Part shown: positions 41,152 to 49,947 of the stretch, in pieces
How the letters are laid out: the number at the start of each line of letters is the position of its first letter
How positions within the stretch are numbered: the stretch's first letter is position 1
NCBI RefSeq assembly: GCF_029626155.1
Contig: NZ_JARUBL010000001.1
Coordinates: 7,096,501-7,160,500, forward strand
DNA: 64,000 bases
From: Solwaraspora sp. WMMD1047
GTDB taxonomy: Bacteria > Actinomycetota > Actinomycetes > Mycobacteriales > Micromonosporaceae
Reading direction: 5' to 3'
The notes under the pieces: generated by a model
Told to the model about the DNA's origin: nothing
Seen by the model: only the letters and a program-made list of their open reading frames with translations
Databases searched by the model: none
Position numbers and translations under genes: made by a program

Positions 41152-42758
41152 GCACCACCGTATCGACAACCGGACCCGGAGCCGGGCCGAGCGGGGCCGA
41201 GCCGAGCGGGGCCGGACCGGGTCGGACCGGGCCGAGCGCGGCCGAGCTGCGGCGCTGGGTTCGGCGGCGGCGGGCGGCGGCCGGCGCTCGGGTCTCGGCC
41301 AGCAGCGTCTACGTGGTGGTGTTGACGGTCGTCGTCACGCTCGCCATGTTCGGTCCGCGGCTGCGGGACGCCGCCTGGCCGGCCGAGACCGCGCAGGGCC
41401 TGGCGGGCCTGGGCACGGGCGCGATGCTCGGGCTGGCGTTCCTCGCGATCTACGCGGCGCTGCGCCAGGCCGGCCCGGTGGTGATCGGTCGGGCCGACGC
41501 CTTCTGGCTGCTCACCGCCCCACTCCCCCGGCGGGCGTTGTTGTTGCCCGGGTTCGTCCGGGCGGCCACCGGCGCCGCCGTGGCCGGCGCCCTGATCGGC
41601 CTGGCCGGGGTGGGCAACCTGGCGGCCCGCCCGGTCCCACCCCAGCACTGGGCCTGCGCGACAGCCCTCGGTGCGGGCGTCGGCGTGCTGTTGACCACGG
41701 CCGCGGCCGCCGGGCAGCGCCGCCAGCGGGTCGGGCGGGTCCTGGACCGGGTCGCGATCGGCGCGCTGCTGGCCTTCGCCGCCGTGCTGATCACCGACGG
41801 TCGGTCCCGGCCCGCCGTGCTCACCGACCTTTCCGGGTACGCCGAAGCACCGGCCTGGTTCACCGAATTCGGCCCGCCGACGCAGGCGGTGACGGCGGTC
41901 GTGTTGGTGGTGGCGGCGCTCGCGGCGGGGTGGACGGGCTGGACGTTGGACCGGCTGCCGGCGTACCGGATCCAGCAGGCGTCGGTCGCGGCCGGCGCCT
42001 TTCTCGACGCGGCCTACGCCGCGGAGCCGTCGTTCGTGTTGGCGCCGCGCGAGCGGGGCTACTGGTCGGGGCGGGCGCTGCGGTCGGTGCCGCTGGGCCG
42101 GCTGCGCGGCCTGCCGGCGCTGGCCCGGCAGGATCTGCTGGTGCTGGGGCGGTACCGACGGCGGCAGTTGACGGTGCTCGGTGCGGTGCTGTTGCCGCTG
42201 GTGTTGGCGGACGGGCCGGCCTGGTTGGTGGCCGGGGCGGTGCTCTTCGGCGGGCTCTACGTGGCGGGGACCACCCTGGACGCGGTTCGGCAGGACGCCG
42301 ATCATCCGGCGCTGATCCGGCTGCTCGGGCTGGCCGGGCGGCGGGTGATCGCGCAGCGGCTGCTGGTGCCGGGGCTGCTGGCCACCGTCTGGTGCGGGCT
42401 GACCCTGGCGGTGTTGGCGCCGCTGGTGCCGTTGCCGCCGGGTCCGTGGTGGGCGCTGGGGTTGGCGCTCGGGCCGGCGGTGGCGGTCGCGGCGGTGCAC
42501 CGGGCCCGCTCCGGGCCGGTCAACAACGACCTGCCGTTGATCATCACGCCGATGGGGGCGGTCTCGCCGGGGCCGATCATCTGGGCGCTGACCGGCGCGG
42601 ACGTGCTGGTGCCGCTGGGCCTGCCGGCGGCGTGGGCGCTCATCGCGTACCCGGTGGGTCTGTCCTGGTGGTGGGTGCTGGCGCAGGCGGTCTTCGCCGG
42701 GCTCGGCGCGGTGGTCTATCTGCTGTTGGCGACCAGTCGGCGGCGCGGCGAGCTGTAG
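41148..42758 (+). CDS. Large membrane protein, DUF6297-like, ABC partner
   Basis: 536 residues, GTG start. After a Gly/Pro/Ser-rich, poorly conserved leader of about 35 residues come ten or more hydrophobic segments (YVVVLTVVVTLAMFGPRLRD, LGLAFLAIYAALRQAGPVVI, FWLLTAPLPRRALLLPGFVR, ...). The motif ADAFWLLTAPLPRRALLLPG is typical of the DUF6297 family of actinobacteria, usually encoded next to an ABC ATPase, as here. Probably the transmembrane part of an exporter with the upstream ATPase; substrate unknown. Confidence 0.72.
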   Translation: MSTTVSTTGPGAGPSGAEPSGAGPGRTGPSAAELRRWVRRRRAAAGARVSASSVYVVVLTVVVTLAMFGPRLRDAAWPAETAQGLAGLGTGAMLGLAFLAIYAALRQAGPVVIGRADAFWLLTAPLPRRALLLPGFVRAATGAAVAGALIGLAGVGNLAARPVPPQHWACATALGAGVGVLLTTAAAAGQRRQRVGRVLDRVAIGALLAFAAVLITDGRSRPAVLTDLSGYAEAPAWFTEFGPPTQAVTAVVLVVAALAAGWTGWTLDRLPAYRIQQASVAAGAFLDAAYAAEPSFVLAPRERGYWSGRALRSVPLGRLRGLPALARQDLLVLGRYRRRQLTVLGAVLLPLVLADGPAWLVAGAVLFGGLYVAGTTLDAVRQDADHPALIRLLGLAGRRVIAQRLLVPGLLATVWCGLTLAVLAPLVPLPPGPWWALGLALGPAVAVAAVHRARSGPVNNDLPLIITPMGAVSPGPIIWALTGADVLVPLGLPAAWALIAYPVGLSWWWVLAQAVFAGLGAVVYLLLATSRRRGEL

Positions 42759-42817
42759 GAGACAGGTTTGTGGGACCGGCGGCGGGCGCCCACAGCCGCC
42801 GCCGGCCCCTGCCTCCG

Positions 42818-43939
42818 TCAGGAGGCGGTACAGGTGGGCGTCATGCCCGACCCGCTGCCGCCCGCTTGGAAGCCGAATTCGGTCGACTGGCCGGCGGCGA
42901 TCCGGCCGTTGTAGCTCACGTTCCTGAACTGGACGGCGCCGCTGTTGCCACTACGGTCGGCGCTCCAGGCGTTGGAGATGGTGGCGCCGGACGGCAGCGT
43001 CATCGAGACGGTCCAGCCGTTGGTTCCGGCCGAGCCGGCGGTCACCCGGACGGTGGCGACGAAGCCGCCGTTCCAGGAGTTCAGGGCGATGCTGGCGGTG
43101 CAGCCGGCGCCACCCGGCGGGGGCGTGGTGGGCGGCGGCGTGGTCGGGGGTGGGGTGGTGGGCGGCGGCGTGGTCGGGGGTGGGGTGGTGGTCGGCGGGG
43201 GCGTGGTCGGCGGCGGGGTGGTGGGGCTGGTGCCGTCGGTCAGGCTGCCGGGCACGGCCTGGAGGGCGTTGTACCAGGCGGTGGCCATCTTGCTGTAGCC
43301 GCTGGCGTTCGGGTGCACCAGGTCGGCCAGGTCGCCGGTGTTGAGGGCGGAGAAGATGTCGACGAAGTAGACCGGGCGGCCCGCGTTGGCGCGGGTCCGC
43401 ACGAGCTGCGGGATGGCCGCGTTGAAGGTGCGGATCTGGTTGTTGATGCCGGTGTTGTTCGCCGGCACGATCGAGGCCACGAAGATCTTGGTGTCCGGCG
43501 ACGCGGCGCTGATCTTGTCGATCAGGGCGGCCAGCCGGTTCGGGGCGTTCGGCAGGTCCCGGTTCTGGGTGATGTCGTTGGTGCCGATGTGCAGCAGCAC
43601 GGTACGCGGCGTGTAGCTGCGCATCCAGGAGTTGATGTTCGCGTCGAGCTGGTCGATCCGCCAGCCGGAGTGGCCCTCGTGGTTGCGGTCGCCGAGGCTG
43701 GCGGGTCCGTTGGTCAGGGAGCCGACGAAGTCGACGTTGTAGCCACCGGCGACCACCTTCTGCCAGAGGTCGATCCGGTAGCCACCCGGCACGTTGAAGC
43801 CGTCTGTGATCGAGTCACCGAGCGGCATCACCCGGACCGCGGCGGCCTGCGCGCTGGCGCCGCTGTTGATCACGATGGCCATGGTCAGCAGCAACGCCGC
43901 CGCCAACCCCGCGGCACATCGACGAAGCACCGAGTTCAC
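42818..43939 (-). CDS. Secreted SGNH/GDSL hydrolase with C-terminal CBM2
   Basis: About 373 residues from GTG 43939 (AAAGGGGTGGCTC upstream); the frame extends to 44008 without a better start. Sec signal (VLRRCAAGLAAALLLTMAIV, then INSGASAQA). SGNH blocks: MPLGDSITDGF (nucleophile Ser), GS, IGTNDI (Asn) and DLVHPN (Asp/His). A TTPPP-type linker (about 245 to 280) leads to a family 2 carbohydrate-binding module (GCTASIALNSWNGGFVATVR, WSADRSGNSGAVQFRNVSYN, PTCTAS) with the end cysteines. Probably an acetyl esterase acting on plant polysaccharides at the surface of cellulose. Confidence 0.92.
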   Translation of the reverse strand: MNSVLRRCAAGLAAALLLTMAIVINSGASAQAAAVRVMPLGDSITDGFNVPGGYRIDLWQKVVAGGYNVDFVGSLTNGPASLGDRNHEGHSGWRIDQLDANINSWMRSYTPRTVLLHIGTNDITQNRDLPNAPNRLAALIDKISAASPDTKIFVASIVPANNTGINNQIRTFNAAIPQLVRTRANAGRPVYFVDIFSALNTGDLADLVHPNASGYSKMATAWYNALQAVPGSLTDGTSPTTPPPTTPPPTTTPPPTTPPPTTPPPTTPPPTTPPPGGAGCTASIALNSWNGGFVATVRVTAGSAGTNGWTVSMTLPSGATISNAWSADRSGNSGAVQFRNVSYNGRIAAGQSTEFGFQAGGSGSGMTPTCTAS

Positions 43940-44098
43940 GAGCCACCCCTTTCTCGTTTCATAGTGGAGCGCGGAACGTTGCATCGAGATACGTGGATGG
44001 CAACCCATCGACCGGGGTCACGACGACCCCCGAACGGGTTCCGCGCGACGAACGGTCAGCCTCCTGCGCCGAGCGGCACCCGGCCCGCTGAATCCGTT

Positions 44099-44893
44099 TC
44101 AGCCGGACGCTGCGTCCGGAGCCACCGAGGCGACGTAGACCGTGTTGGCCGATTGCCCGCCCGTGAGCGGGTTGGGAAAACCGACCACGTGCGCCGCCGA
44201 GGTCGCGAACACCTCGTCGAGCACCGCGGCGAACCCGTCGTCCGGCGGATCGTCCGACCAGAGCGCGAAGACGCCGCCCGGCCGCAGTTGGCCGGCGAGC
44301 CGGCGGAGCCCGGCCGGTTGATAGAAGCCCGCGTGACCGGGGTGCAGGACGTGGCGGGGCGAGTGGTCGATGTCGACCAGAATGGCGTCGAACCGCCGGC
44401 CCGGCGCGTCCGGGTCCAAGCCGTCGCCGGCCGCGACCAGGGCGAAGAAATCCCCGGGTACGAGCCGGGTGCGCGGATCACCGGTCAGCTCGGCGGCGGA
44501 CGGCAGCAGGTCGCGGCGGTGCCAGTCGATGACCGGGCCGAGCGCCTCCACGACGACCAGGGACCGCACCCGGGGGTCGGCCAGCGCCGCGCGGGCGGTG
44601 TAGCCGAGCCCGAGTCCGCCGACCACCACATCGAATCCGGCACCGGCGCCTGGCAGGGCGGCTCCGTTGCCGGCGCCCGGCAGGGCGGCCAGGCCAAGCC
44701 GGGCGAGTTCGATCTCGGCGACGGTGAAGAGGCTGGACATCAGGTACTCGTCGCCAAGCTTGACCTCGTACACGTCGATGTCGAGGGCGGGGTCGCGGCG
44801 GCGGCGCAGGCTGATCTCGCCGATCGGGGTCTGCTGCCAGTCAAGTTCCTCGAACCGGATGCTCAACGGCACTTCCCTTCTGCTGTGGACCAC
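44099..44893 (-). CDS. Spermidine-synthase-like methyltransferase-fold protein
   Basis: 264 residues; the first codon may instead be TTG 44863 (SIRFEELDWQQ) because GAAGGGAAG precedes it. The Rossmann core has FDVVVGGLGLGYTARAALAD (SAM/dcSAM-binding glycine motif), VVVEALGPVIDW, RLVPGDFF and FDAILVDIDHSP, as in polyamine-synthase-fold proteins. The polyamine-binding residues of true spermidine synthases are not evident, so the reaction is unknown. A glycine/alanine repeat (LPGAGNGAALPGAGAG) sits just before the core. Stands alone, downstream of nothing on its strand. Confidence 0.68.
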   Translation of the reverse strand: MVHSRREVPLSIRFEELDWQQTPIGEISLRRRRDPALDIDVYEVKLGDEYLMSSLFTVAEIELARLGLAALPGAGNGAALPGAGAGFDVVVGGLGLGYTARAALADPRVRSLVVVEALGPVIDWHRRDLLPSAAELTGDPRTRLVPGDFFALVAAGDGLDPDAPGRRFDAILVDIDHSPRHVLHPGHAGFYQPAGLRRLAGQLRPGGVFALWSDDPPDDGFAAVLDEVFATSAAHVVGFPNPLTGGQSANTVYVASVAPDAASG

Positions 44894-45024
44894 CCTGATC
44901 TTCAGTCTCGACGACCGACCCGGTTGAACCTAACCGAATGGCCATTTCCGGCGGGGTGGTCATAATGGACTAACCCGGCATCAGCTATGGTTTGTCGCCG
45001 AGGAGTCATACCGGGGGTTTTGTG

Positions 45025-45588
45025 ATGGAGCGCCGTCTTTCGTTGATCATGGTTCTGCTGGCGACGTCTCTCGTCGCCGGCTGTTCGGCGACGTCGGACG
45101 CCCCATCCAAACCCGTCGACACGCCGTCCGTCGCCGACCGGCCGCAGGCCGATCGCGGCCGGTACGGGCCGGACGTCGTCCACCTGGCCGGCCTGCGGGA
45201 CATCGAATTCGGCGAAAGCCAGCGGAAGCTGACCCGGGAGGGCACCCTGCTCCCGCAGACCACCCCGTGCGGCGCCCGCCTCGCCGGGGTCGCCACCGCC
45301 GGCCCGGTCTTCGACGAGGACCGGCTGGTGCTGCTCTGGGCCGACTCGCCGATGCAGACGCCGGAGGGAATCATGGTCGGCACCGCGGTGGAGCAGGTGC
45401 GCCGGGCCTATCCGCAGGCCACCCGGCTGACCGCGCCGCAGGGGACGTACCGGTTCGACGGGTTGCTGGCCACCGAGGGCGACCGGGCCTACCTGTTCCT
45501 GCACGACGGCCAGACCGTCCGCAAAACCGTCGTCGGGTACGCCGACTATGCCCGCAAGCTGTTCGACGAGGGCTTCGGCACCTGCTGA
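45025..45588 (+). CDS. Lipoprotein of unknown function
   Basis: 187 residues from ATG 45025. N-terminal signal LSLIMVLLATSLVAGC, with the lipobox LVAGC, so the mature chain is anchored to the membrane by a lipidated cysteine. The mature domain has IEFGESQRKLTREGTLL, LAGVATAGPVFDEDRLVLLW and TPEGIMVGTAVEQVRRAYPQ, resembling small actinobacterial surface lipoproteins in which the VGTAVEQVRRAYP helix recurs. Substrate or partner unknown. It has no co-transcribed neighbours. Confidence 0.75.
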   Translation: MERRLSLIMVLLATSLVAGCSATSDAPSKPVDTPSVADRPQADRGRYGPDVVHLAGLRDIEFGESQRKLTREGTLLPQTTPCGARLAGVATAGPVFDEDRLVLLWADSPMQTPEGIMVGTAVEQVRRAYPQATRLTAPQGTYRFDGLLATEGDRAYLFLHDGQTVRKTVVGYADYARKLFDEGFGTC

Positions 45589-45700
45589 CCGCTGACACCG
45601 TCGATCGCGGCGGTAACCGTCCACGGTGTGGTCTGTTGCCAATCCGGGGCAACGGTCGAGGAGCGATGGCAATAGATCTTGTCCGATATAGCATCTTCTG

Positions 45701-46771
45701 ATGCCTGAATTCGAGTTCGATGTGGCGCTGTCGTTTGCCGGGGAAGATCGCGTTTTCGTCGAACGGGTCGCGAACATCCTCCGCGACAACCGCGTCCGGG
45801 TCTTCTACGACGAGTTCGAGGTGCTCACCCTCTGGGGGCTCGACCTCTACACGTTCCTCGACGACGTCTACCGCCACAAGTCCCGCTACGCGGTCGTGTT
45901 CGCCTCGGAGAACTACTCCCGCAAGATGTGGACCTCGCACGAGCGGCGCAGCGCCCAGGCCCGCGCGCTGCAGGAGAAGGACTCGTACCTGCTGCCGGTC
46001 CGGCTCGACGACAGCTCGGTACCGGGCCTGCGGCCGACCATCGGCTACATCGACGGCACCGCCCGCGGCCCCGAGGCGGTCGCCAAACTGATCATCGCGA
46101 AGATCGGCGCACCGACGCCGGCGCCGGAGCCCACCGAGCCGCCGGAGGATCGCCTACTGGGTGTCCCGCTCACCCCGGAGGAGAAGCAGTCGATCATCTC
46201 GACCCGGCCGCGCGGCTGGGAATACCTCCTCCTGGCCGGCGGCATCTGGCAGGGCGTACAGGAACTGGAGCCGAAACGGCTCGACCACGAGCTGCGCTAC
46301 GCCCGCGCCTGCGACCGGTACATCACCCGCGACGGCATCCGGACCTTCAGCCAGCAGGCCATCGACCAGTTCACCAACCTGGTCGCAAAAGTCATGAACG
46401 TGGTACGCAAGGAGTCACAGGACTGGGCGCTCGGCGCGGCCGGCAGCCCCGGCGACCCGACCCGGATCAACCACCTGACCAAACGCTTCGCCAGCGCGTA
46501 CGAGGAACTGCTGGACTGGGCCGCCGACGTGCGCGGCACCGCCTGCCCGGAGGAGTGCCGCCGACTGCTGGAGCTGATCGCCCGCTTCGCCGACGAGCCG
46601 GTCGAGAAGATCAACGAATTCGCCCGGCAGATCGTCGCCGAGGCCGGCCGTATCCCGGAGCACGTGGCCAGCGGCACCGACGAGGTTCTCAGCATCACCC
46701 TGGAACTGCGCTTCGACGGCGACCCCGACCTGGTCGCCGAATTCGGCCGTGAGCTGGACCGCCTCGACTGA
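45701..46771 (+). CDS. TIR-domain protein
   Basis: 356 residues. The TIR domain fills about 1 to 140: FEFDVALSFAGEDRVFVERV, NRVRVFYDEFEVLTLWGLDL, SRYAVVFASENYSRKMWTSH and ERRSAQARAL; W77 and E81 fit the position of the catalytic glutamate of TIR NADases. Residues 155 to 356 form a helical region (EEKQSIISTRPRGWEYLLLA, ACDRYITRDGIRTFSQQAID) with no recognised domain. Bacterial TIR proteins are usually NAD-consuming effectors of phage defence or of host interaction; no partner gene (SIR2, Argonaute, STAND) lies next to it, so the trigger is unknown. Confidence 0.8.
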   Translation: MPEFEFDVALSFAGEDRVFVERVANILRDNRVRVFYDEFEVLTLWGLDLYTFLDDVYRHKSRYAVVFASENYSRKMWTSHERRSAQARALQEKDSYLLPVRLDDSSVPGLRPTIGYIDGTARGPEAVAKLIIAKIGAPTPAPEPTEPPEDRLLGVPLTPEEKQSIISTRPRGWEYLLLAGGIWQGVQELEPKRLDHELRYARACDRYITRDGIRTFSQQAIDQFTNLVAKVMNVVRKESQDWALGAAGSPGDPTRINHLTKRFASAYEELLDWAADVRGTACPEECRRLLELIARFADEPVEKINEFARQIVAEAGRIPEHVASGTDEVLSITLELRFDGDPDLVAEFGRELDRLD

Positions 46772-46845
46772 TGAGTTTCGGGTCGGCTGCGGGTCACAGT
46801 CTGCAGGAGCGTCGGCAGACTGGCGCCACACCCGGACGGAGACCC

Positions 46846-47403
46846 ATGGCAAAGCTCATCTACTCGATGATCACCTCACTCGACGGTTACGCCGAGGCGG
46901 CGGACGGCAACCTCGGCACCGGAGCCGAAGACCCGGAGGTGCACACCTTCATCGGTGACCGCTTCCGCGCCGTCGGCACCTACCTCTACGGCCGCCGCAT
47001 GTACGAGACGATGGTCTTCTGGGAGACCGCGCACACCCACCCCGACGCGCCGCCGCACATCGTGCAGTACGCCCGGGACTGGCAGGCCGCGGAGAAGGTC
47101 GTCTACTCCACGACGCTGGAGTCGGTGTCCAGCGCGAGGACGAGGATCGAGCGGACCTTCGACCCGGAGGCGGTAGGCAAGCTCAAGGCCGAGTCGGATC
47201 ACGACCTGACCATCGACGGCCCGAACCTGGCGGCCCAGGCGATCCGGGCGGGCCTGGTGGACGAGTACCATCTCTTCGTCACCACGAGCGTGGTCGGCGG
47301 CGGCAAGCGGTTCTTCCCCGACGGCGTACGCCTGGATCTCCAACTGGTCGAGCAGCGCGCCTTCGACACCGGGCTGATCTACGCGCACTACCGCACCCGC
47401 TGA
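46846..47403 (+). CDS. Dihydrofolate-reductase-family protein (RibD C-terminal type)
   Basis: 185 residues from ATG 46846. MAKLIYSMITSLDGYAEAAD, then TYLYGRRMYETMVFW, TIDGPNLAAQAIRAGLVDEY and FFPDG are standard features of the RibD_C/DHFR-like family, which uses NADPH. Stand-alone members are common in actinobacteria and mostly of unknown substrate; some give dihydrofolate reductase-like or riboflavin-type activity. The upstream TIR gene ends 75 bases earlier; the two may share a promoter. Confidence 0.85.
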   Translation: MAKLIYSMITSLDGYAEAADGNLGTGAEDPEVHTFIGDRFRAVGTYLYGRRMYETMVFWETAHTHPDAPPHIVQYARDWQAAEKVVYSTTLESVSSARTRIERTFDPEAVGKLKAESDHDLTIDGPNLAAQAIRAGLVDEYHLFVTTSVVGGGKRFFPDGVRLDLQLVEQRAFDTGLIYAHYRTR

Positions 47404-47414
47404 TTCGGTCCCCG

Positions 47415-47825
47415 TCAGGCCGGGCGGATCAGTTCCGTCCGGTCGGCGGGGTACACCTCGGTCGTCCCGTCGGGATGCCGAACCTCGATCACGGGCACCC
47501 CTTCGTCCAGATCGCGATCGACCCGCTCCGGGTCATGCGGCATCCGGGCTATCGCAGTTCCGCCCGGCGGCAGTTCGACCGCCGCTCGATTGAGGGCTGC
47601 CCGGACCCGGGACCGTTCCCCGCGTTCGGTGGTCACCAGTCCTTCGGCGCGTAGCAACGCGAGCGCCTGTCGGACCGCGTCGCGACCTACACCGTGCTCC
47701 TGCGACAGCGTCGCCTCACTCGGCAACGGCGCGTCGGCCGGGTACTCGCCCGAGTAGATCCGCTCGCGGATCAGATTCGCCATCTGCCGGTAGACGGGCG
47801 TGTGTGAGCGCCGATCGATGGACAT
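47415..47825 (-). CDS. GntR-family transcriptional regulator
   Basis: 136 residues from ATG 47825. The winged helix is classic: SHTPVYRQMANLIRERIYSG, YPADAPLPSEATLSQEHGVG, RDAVRQALALLRAEGLVTTE. The C-terminal 55 residues are short compared with FadR/HutC types, so ligand binding is uncertain. A perfect palindrome GCCATATGGC at 47876 to 47885, within GTGGCCATATGGCTA upstream of the start, is a likely operator. Convergent with the RibD_C-type gene. Confidence 0.88.
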   Translation of the reverse strand: MSIDRRSHTPVYRQMANLIRERIYSGEYPADAPLPSEATLSQEHGVGRDAVRQALALLRAEGLVTTERGERSRVRAALNRAAVELPPGGTAIARMPHDPERVDRDLDEGVPVIEVRHPDGTTEVYPADRTELIRPA

Positions 47826-47875
47826 GCGCCGCAGCCTTGCTGACCCGTAAGGGCATGTGGTCTTGTGGCCCTGTG

Positions 47876-47885
47876 GCCATATGGC
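47876..47885. promoter_or_regulatory. GntR operator candidate
   Basis: GCCATATGGC, a 10-bp palindrome with GTGGCCCTGTGGCC nearby, 50 bases upstream of the GntR gene; probably for autoregulation. Confidence 0.45.
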
Positions 47886-47952
47886 TACCCTGGACGCTAC
47901 CTGACACGAACGATGCCCACGTCCGGATGCCCGAGACGGGCGACCACCGGAT

Positions 47953-48408
47953 GTGCCCGACCGAAGAAGCCGAGGGTTGAACTTCAACGGACGTGCAGCG
48001 CAGCCCCCGACCGGGGCGGCGCGGAGTGGGGTGAATCAGCGGCCGGCTGGGGGCTATCGACGGGTTGGCCAGCGTTCGTTGACTCCCGATCTTCACGATG
48101 ACGGCCGGCGACGGGTGTTCCGGCCGCTGCCCCGCGATGCCGTAGCCGCCTTCACCGGACTGACGCCCACCACACCCCGGTTCGTCATCCTGCTGCCGAC
48201 CGAAACCACCGACCTGTGGAAGACGCTGAACCTCGCCGTGGTCCTCGGACGCTCCCTGCGACACGTACCCGACCTGCGCCCCCGCGACGAGCTCGTCCTC
48301 GATGTCGAGTCGAACACCTACCACCACGCCTTCTGCGACCTCGTCCTGCCCGGCAACCTCGACTGCTTGCGCCCCTGCGGCCACGACGGCCGCTGCCAGC
48401 CCCATTAG
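47953..48408 (+). CDS. Hypothetical protein
   Basis: The 3' two thirds read as protein (RVFRPLPRDAVAAFTGLTPT, PRFVILLPTETTDLWKTLNL, AVVLGRSLRHVPDLRPRDEL) and end in CLRPCGHDGRCQPH, with three cysteines near the C-terminus. The first 50 residues are low in information, so the real start is probably a later GTG or was lost. The antisense frame here is a GC-skew shadow. Family unknown; possibly a truncated gene. Confidence 0.4.
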   Translation: MPDRRSRGLNFNGRAAQPPTGAARSGVNQRPAGGYRRVGQRSLTPDLHDDGRRRVFRPLPRDAVAAFTGLTPTTPRFVILLPTETTDLWKTLNLAVVLGRSLRHVPDLRPRDELVLDVESNTYHHAFCDLVLPGNLDCLRPCGHDGRCQPH

Positions 48409-48773
48409 TTACCTCTTACAGGCTGGCAGCGATAGAACCAGTAGGCGGTATGACACGGAGGCATAATTATGACTCGGTGGTATATCACTCAACCGGCATG
48501 TTCTTTTGGGCGGGTTTACCTACGTGCAACAGGCGACGGTTGCGCTATGCTCCGCGTCGGGACAGGCACGGCGACGGATCAGAGGATTTCCGGCAACGCC
48601 GCCACCGCCCCCGCAATTTTCATTCAGCAACTTGCACCACAGCCGTGGAAATGCCGCACACTCGGCCCCAAAACTGAGTGAATCAAACGTGAAAGTGTGC
48701 GAGTTGATCGGCGCCCGCAACCGGAACCTAAGAATGGTGACAGAGGTTCTGGAATCACGGGAGGGCGACCCCG
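48409..48773. other. Intergenic region with weak small ORF
   Basis: Lower GC than the surroundings. A frame of 70 codons (48469 to 48681, MTRWYITQPACSFGRVYLRA...) is preceded by ACGGAGG at a seven-base spacing, but its content is not clearly protein-like. The promoter of the DUF6082-like gene should lie in the last 100 bases. Confidence 0.35.
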
Positions 48774-49526
48774 ATGAGCGATCACTTCAACATCCTCCGC
48801 ACCCTGGCCGTGCGGGGCGCGGCCCTGCTGGCCGGATTGGTGGTGCTGATCAGCGCCCCGGTGGGGCTACTGCTGTCGCCCATGTTGATCAGCACGGTCG
48901 ACCGGGAGGACCGGGACTGGGCGCGGTTGAGCGACATCGGCGAGACGTACGGGGCGGTATCGGCGATGCTCGCCACGTTGGCCCTCGGCGTCGTCTCCGT
49001 GTCATTGATCCTGCAGCGGAGTCAGGTACGACACGAACGGATCTGGCTGCAGCGGGAACTCCATGTCAACATCGTCAGTTTCGCTATCGAGGACCCGGTC
49101 TTCGCCCAGTGCTGGGGCCCCCGGGTGGCCCCACCGGACATGGACGAGAGACTGTTCTACTACCTCAATCTGATCGTGATGCTCTGGTCGCACGCCTGGG
49201 AGCACCGGCTGTTGCCGGAAAGGCAGGCGCGGACCTACGCCCAGTCCCTCTTCGAAAGCGAGGTGGCCCGCGAATACTGGAACCGGTTCGGCGCCTGGCG
49301 CGCACCGGCCGGTTCCCGGGAGCGCAGCTTCATCCGCCTCGTGCAGCAGGAGTACGAACGAGCCGTACTCGCCGGTCCGCCGACCAGGCCGTACGAGCCG
49401 CCGGCCGGCTTTCCCGGCCCGTCGCCCGCGATGCCGCATGCCGAACCGTCACACGCGACCGCGACCCAGGTACGCGCGACGCGTCGGCCCGGCGACCAGT
49501 CCGGCCCCCGACGCAAAGGGCGGTGA
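48774..49526 (+). CDS. DUF6082-like membrane protein
   Basis: 250 residues. Two transmembrane segments (LAVRGAALLAGLVVLISAPV, then GAVSAMLATLALGVVSVSLI) precede a cytoplasmic domain (QVRHERIWLQRELHVNIVSF, IEDPVFAQCWGPRVAPPDMD, YYLNLIVMLWSHAWEHRLLP). The pattern GAVSA..A.LALG.VSVSLILQ and the AIEDP.. helix recall DUF6082 proteins, abundant in Streptomyces and Micromonosporaceae, function unknown. The C-terminal 45 residues are proline-rich. Confidence 0.6.
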   Translation: MSDHFNILRTLAVRGAALLAGLVVLISAPVGLLLSPMLISTVDREDRDWARLSDIGETYGAVSAMLATLALGVVSVSLILQRSQVRHERIWLQRELHVNIVSFAIEDPVFAQCWGPRVAPPDMDERLFYYLNLIVMLWSHAWEHRLLPERQARTYAQSLFESEVAREYWNRFGAWRAPAGSRERSFIRLVQQEYERAVLAGPPTRPYEPPAGFPGPSPAMPHAEPSHATATQVRATRRPGDQSGPRRKGR

Positions 49527-49598
49527 GCCGGTGGTGACGGCAGCGCGGCCGGGGTGCCACGGACCGCGTCCTCGCGGCCCGTGGCGATCGGCAGCAAG

Positions 49599-49802
49599 CT
49601 ATTCGCGTGGGTTCGCCAGACCCGGAGCTTTGACTCCGGACATGAAGCGGCTCCACGCGCTCGGCGCGAAGGCCAGACTGACCTCGGGGCGCTGCGAGTT
49701 GCGTACTCCGATCTCGGTTCCTGACGCCACCTCCACGCAGTGGTGTTCCGCTACGCAGCGATTGCTCTTCCGCCACGTCCCCTGAACAGAATTCAGTTTC
49801 AC
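49599..49802 (-). CDS. DUF397 protein
   Basis: 67 residues: TWRKSNRCVAEHHCVEVASG, TEIGVRNSQRPEVSLAFAPS and AWSRFM, matching DUF397. Such proteins are usually encoded just downstream of an XRE-type helix-turn-helix regulator and influence development or a toxin-antitoxin-like switch. No XRE gene is next to this one, so it is an orphan or the partner was lost. Confidence 0.82.
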   Translation of the reverse strand: MKLNSVQGTWRKSNRCVAEHHCVEVASGTEIGVRNSQRPEVSLAFAPSAWSRFMSGVKAPGLANPRE

Positions 49803-49947
49803 TGGACCAGTTCCCCCACGGTCGGCCGAAGCTTCGGCGAACTAACACGACGCAGCCACAATAGGCTACAAAAGGGAGTAAACCTGGATAAGACAGGCTT
49901 TTGCTGCCTGTGTCGCCACCGTCGTCCCGAAGGTGTCCTCATCTCGG

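Noticed and set aside
41930-44965. A 1011-codon plus-strand frame
   Set aside because: Runs across a permease, a GDSL hydrolase gene and a methyltransferase-fold gene in wrong frames; Gly/Ala/Arg repeats only.
47716-48405. A 229-codon minus-strand frame
   Set aside because: It spans the GntR gene upstream region and the hypothetical plus-strand gene; low-information Gly/Val/Gln content.
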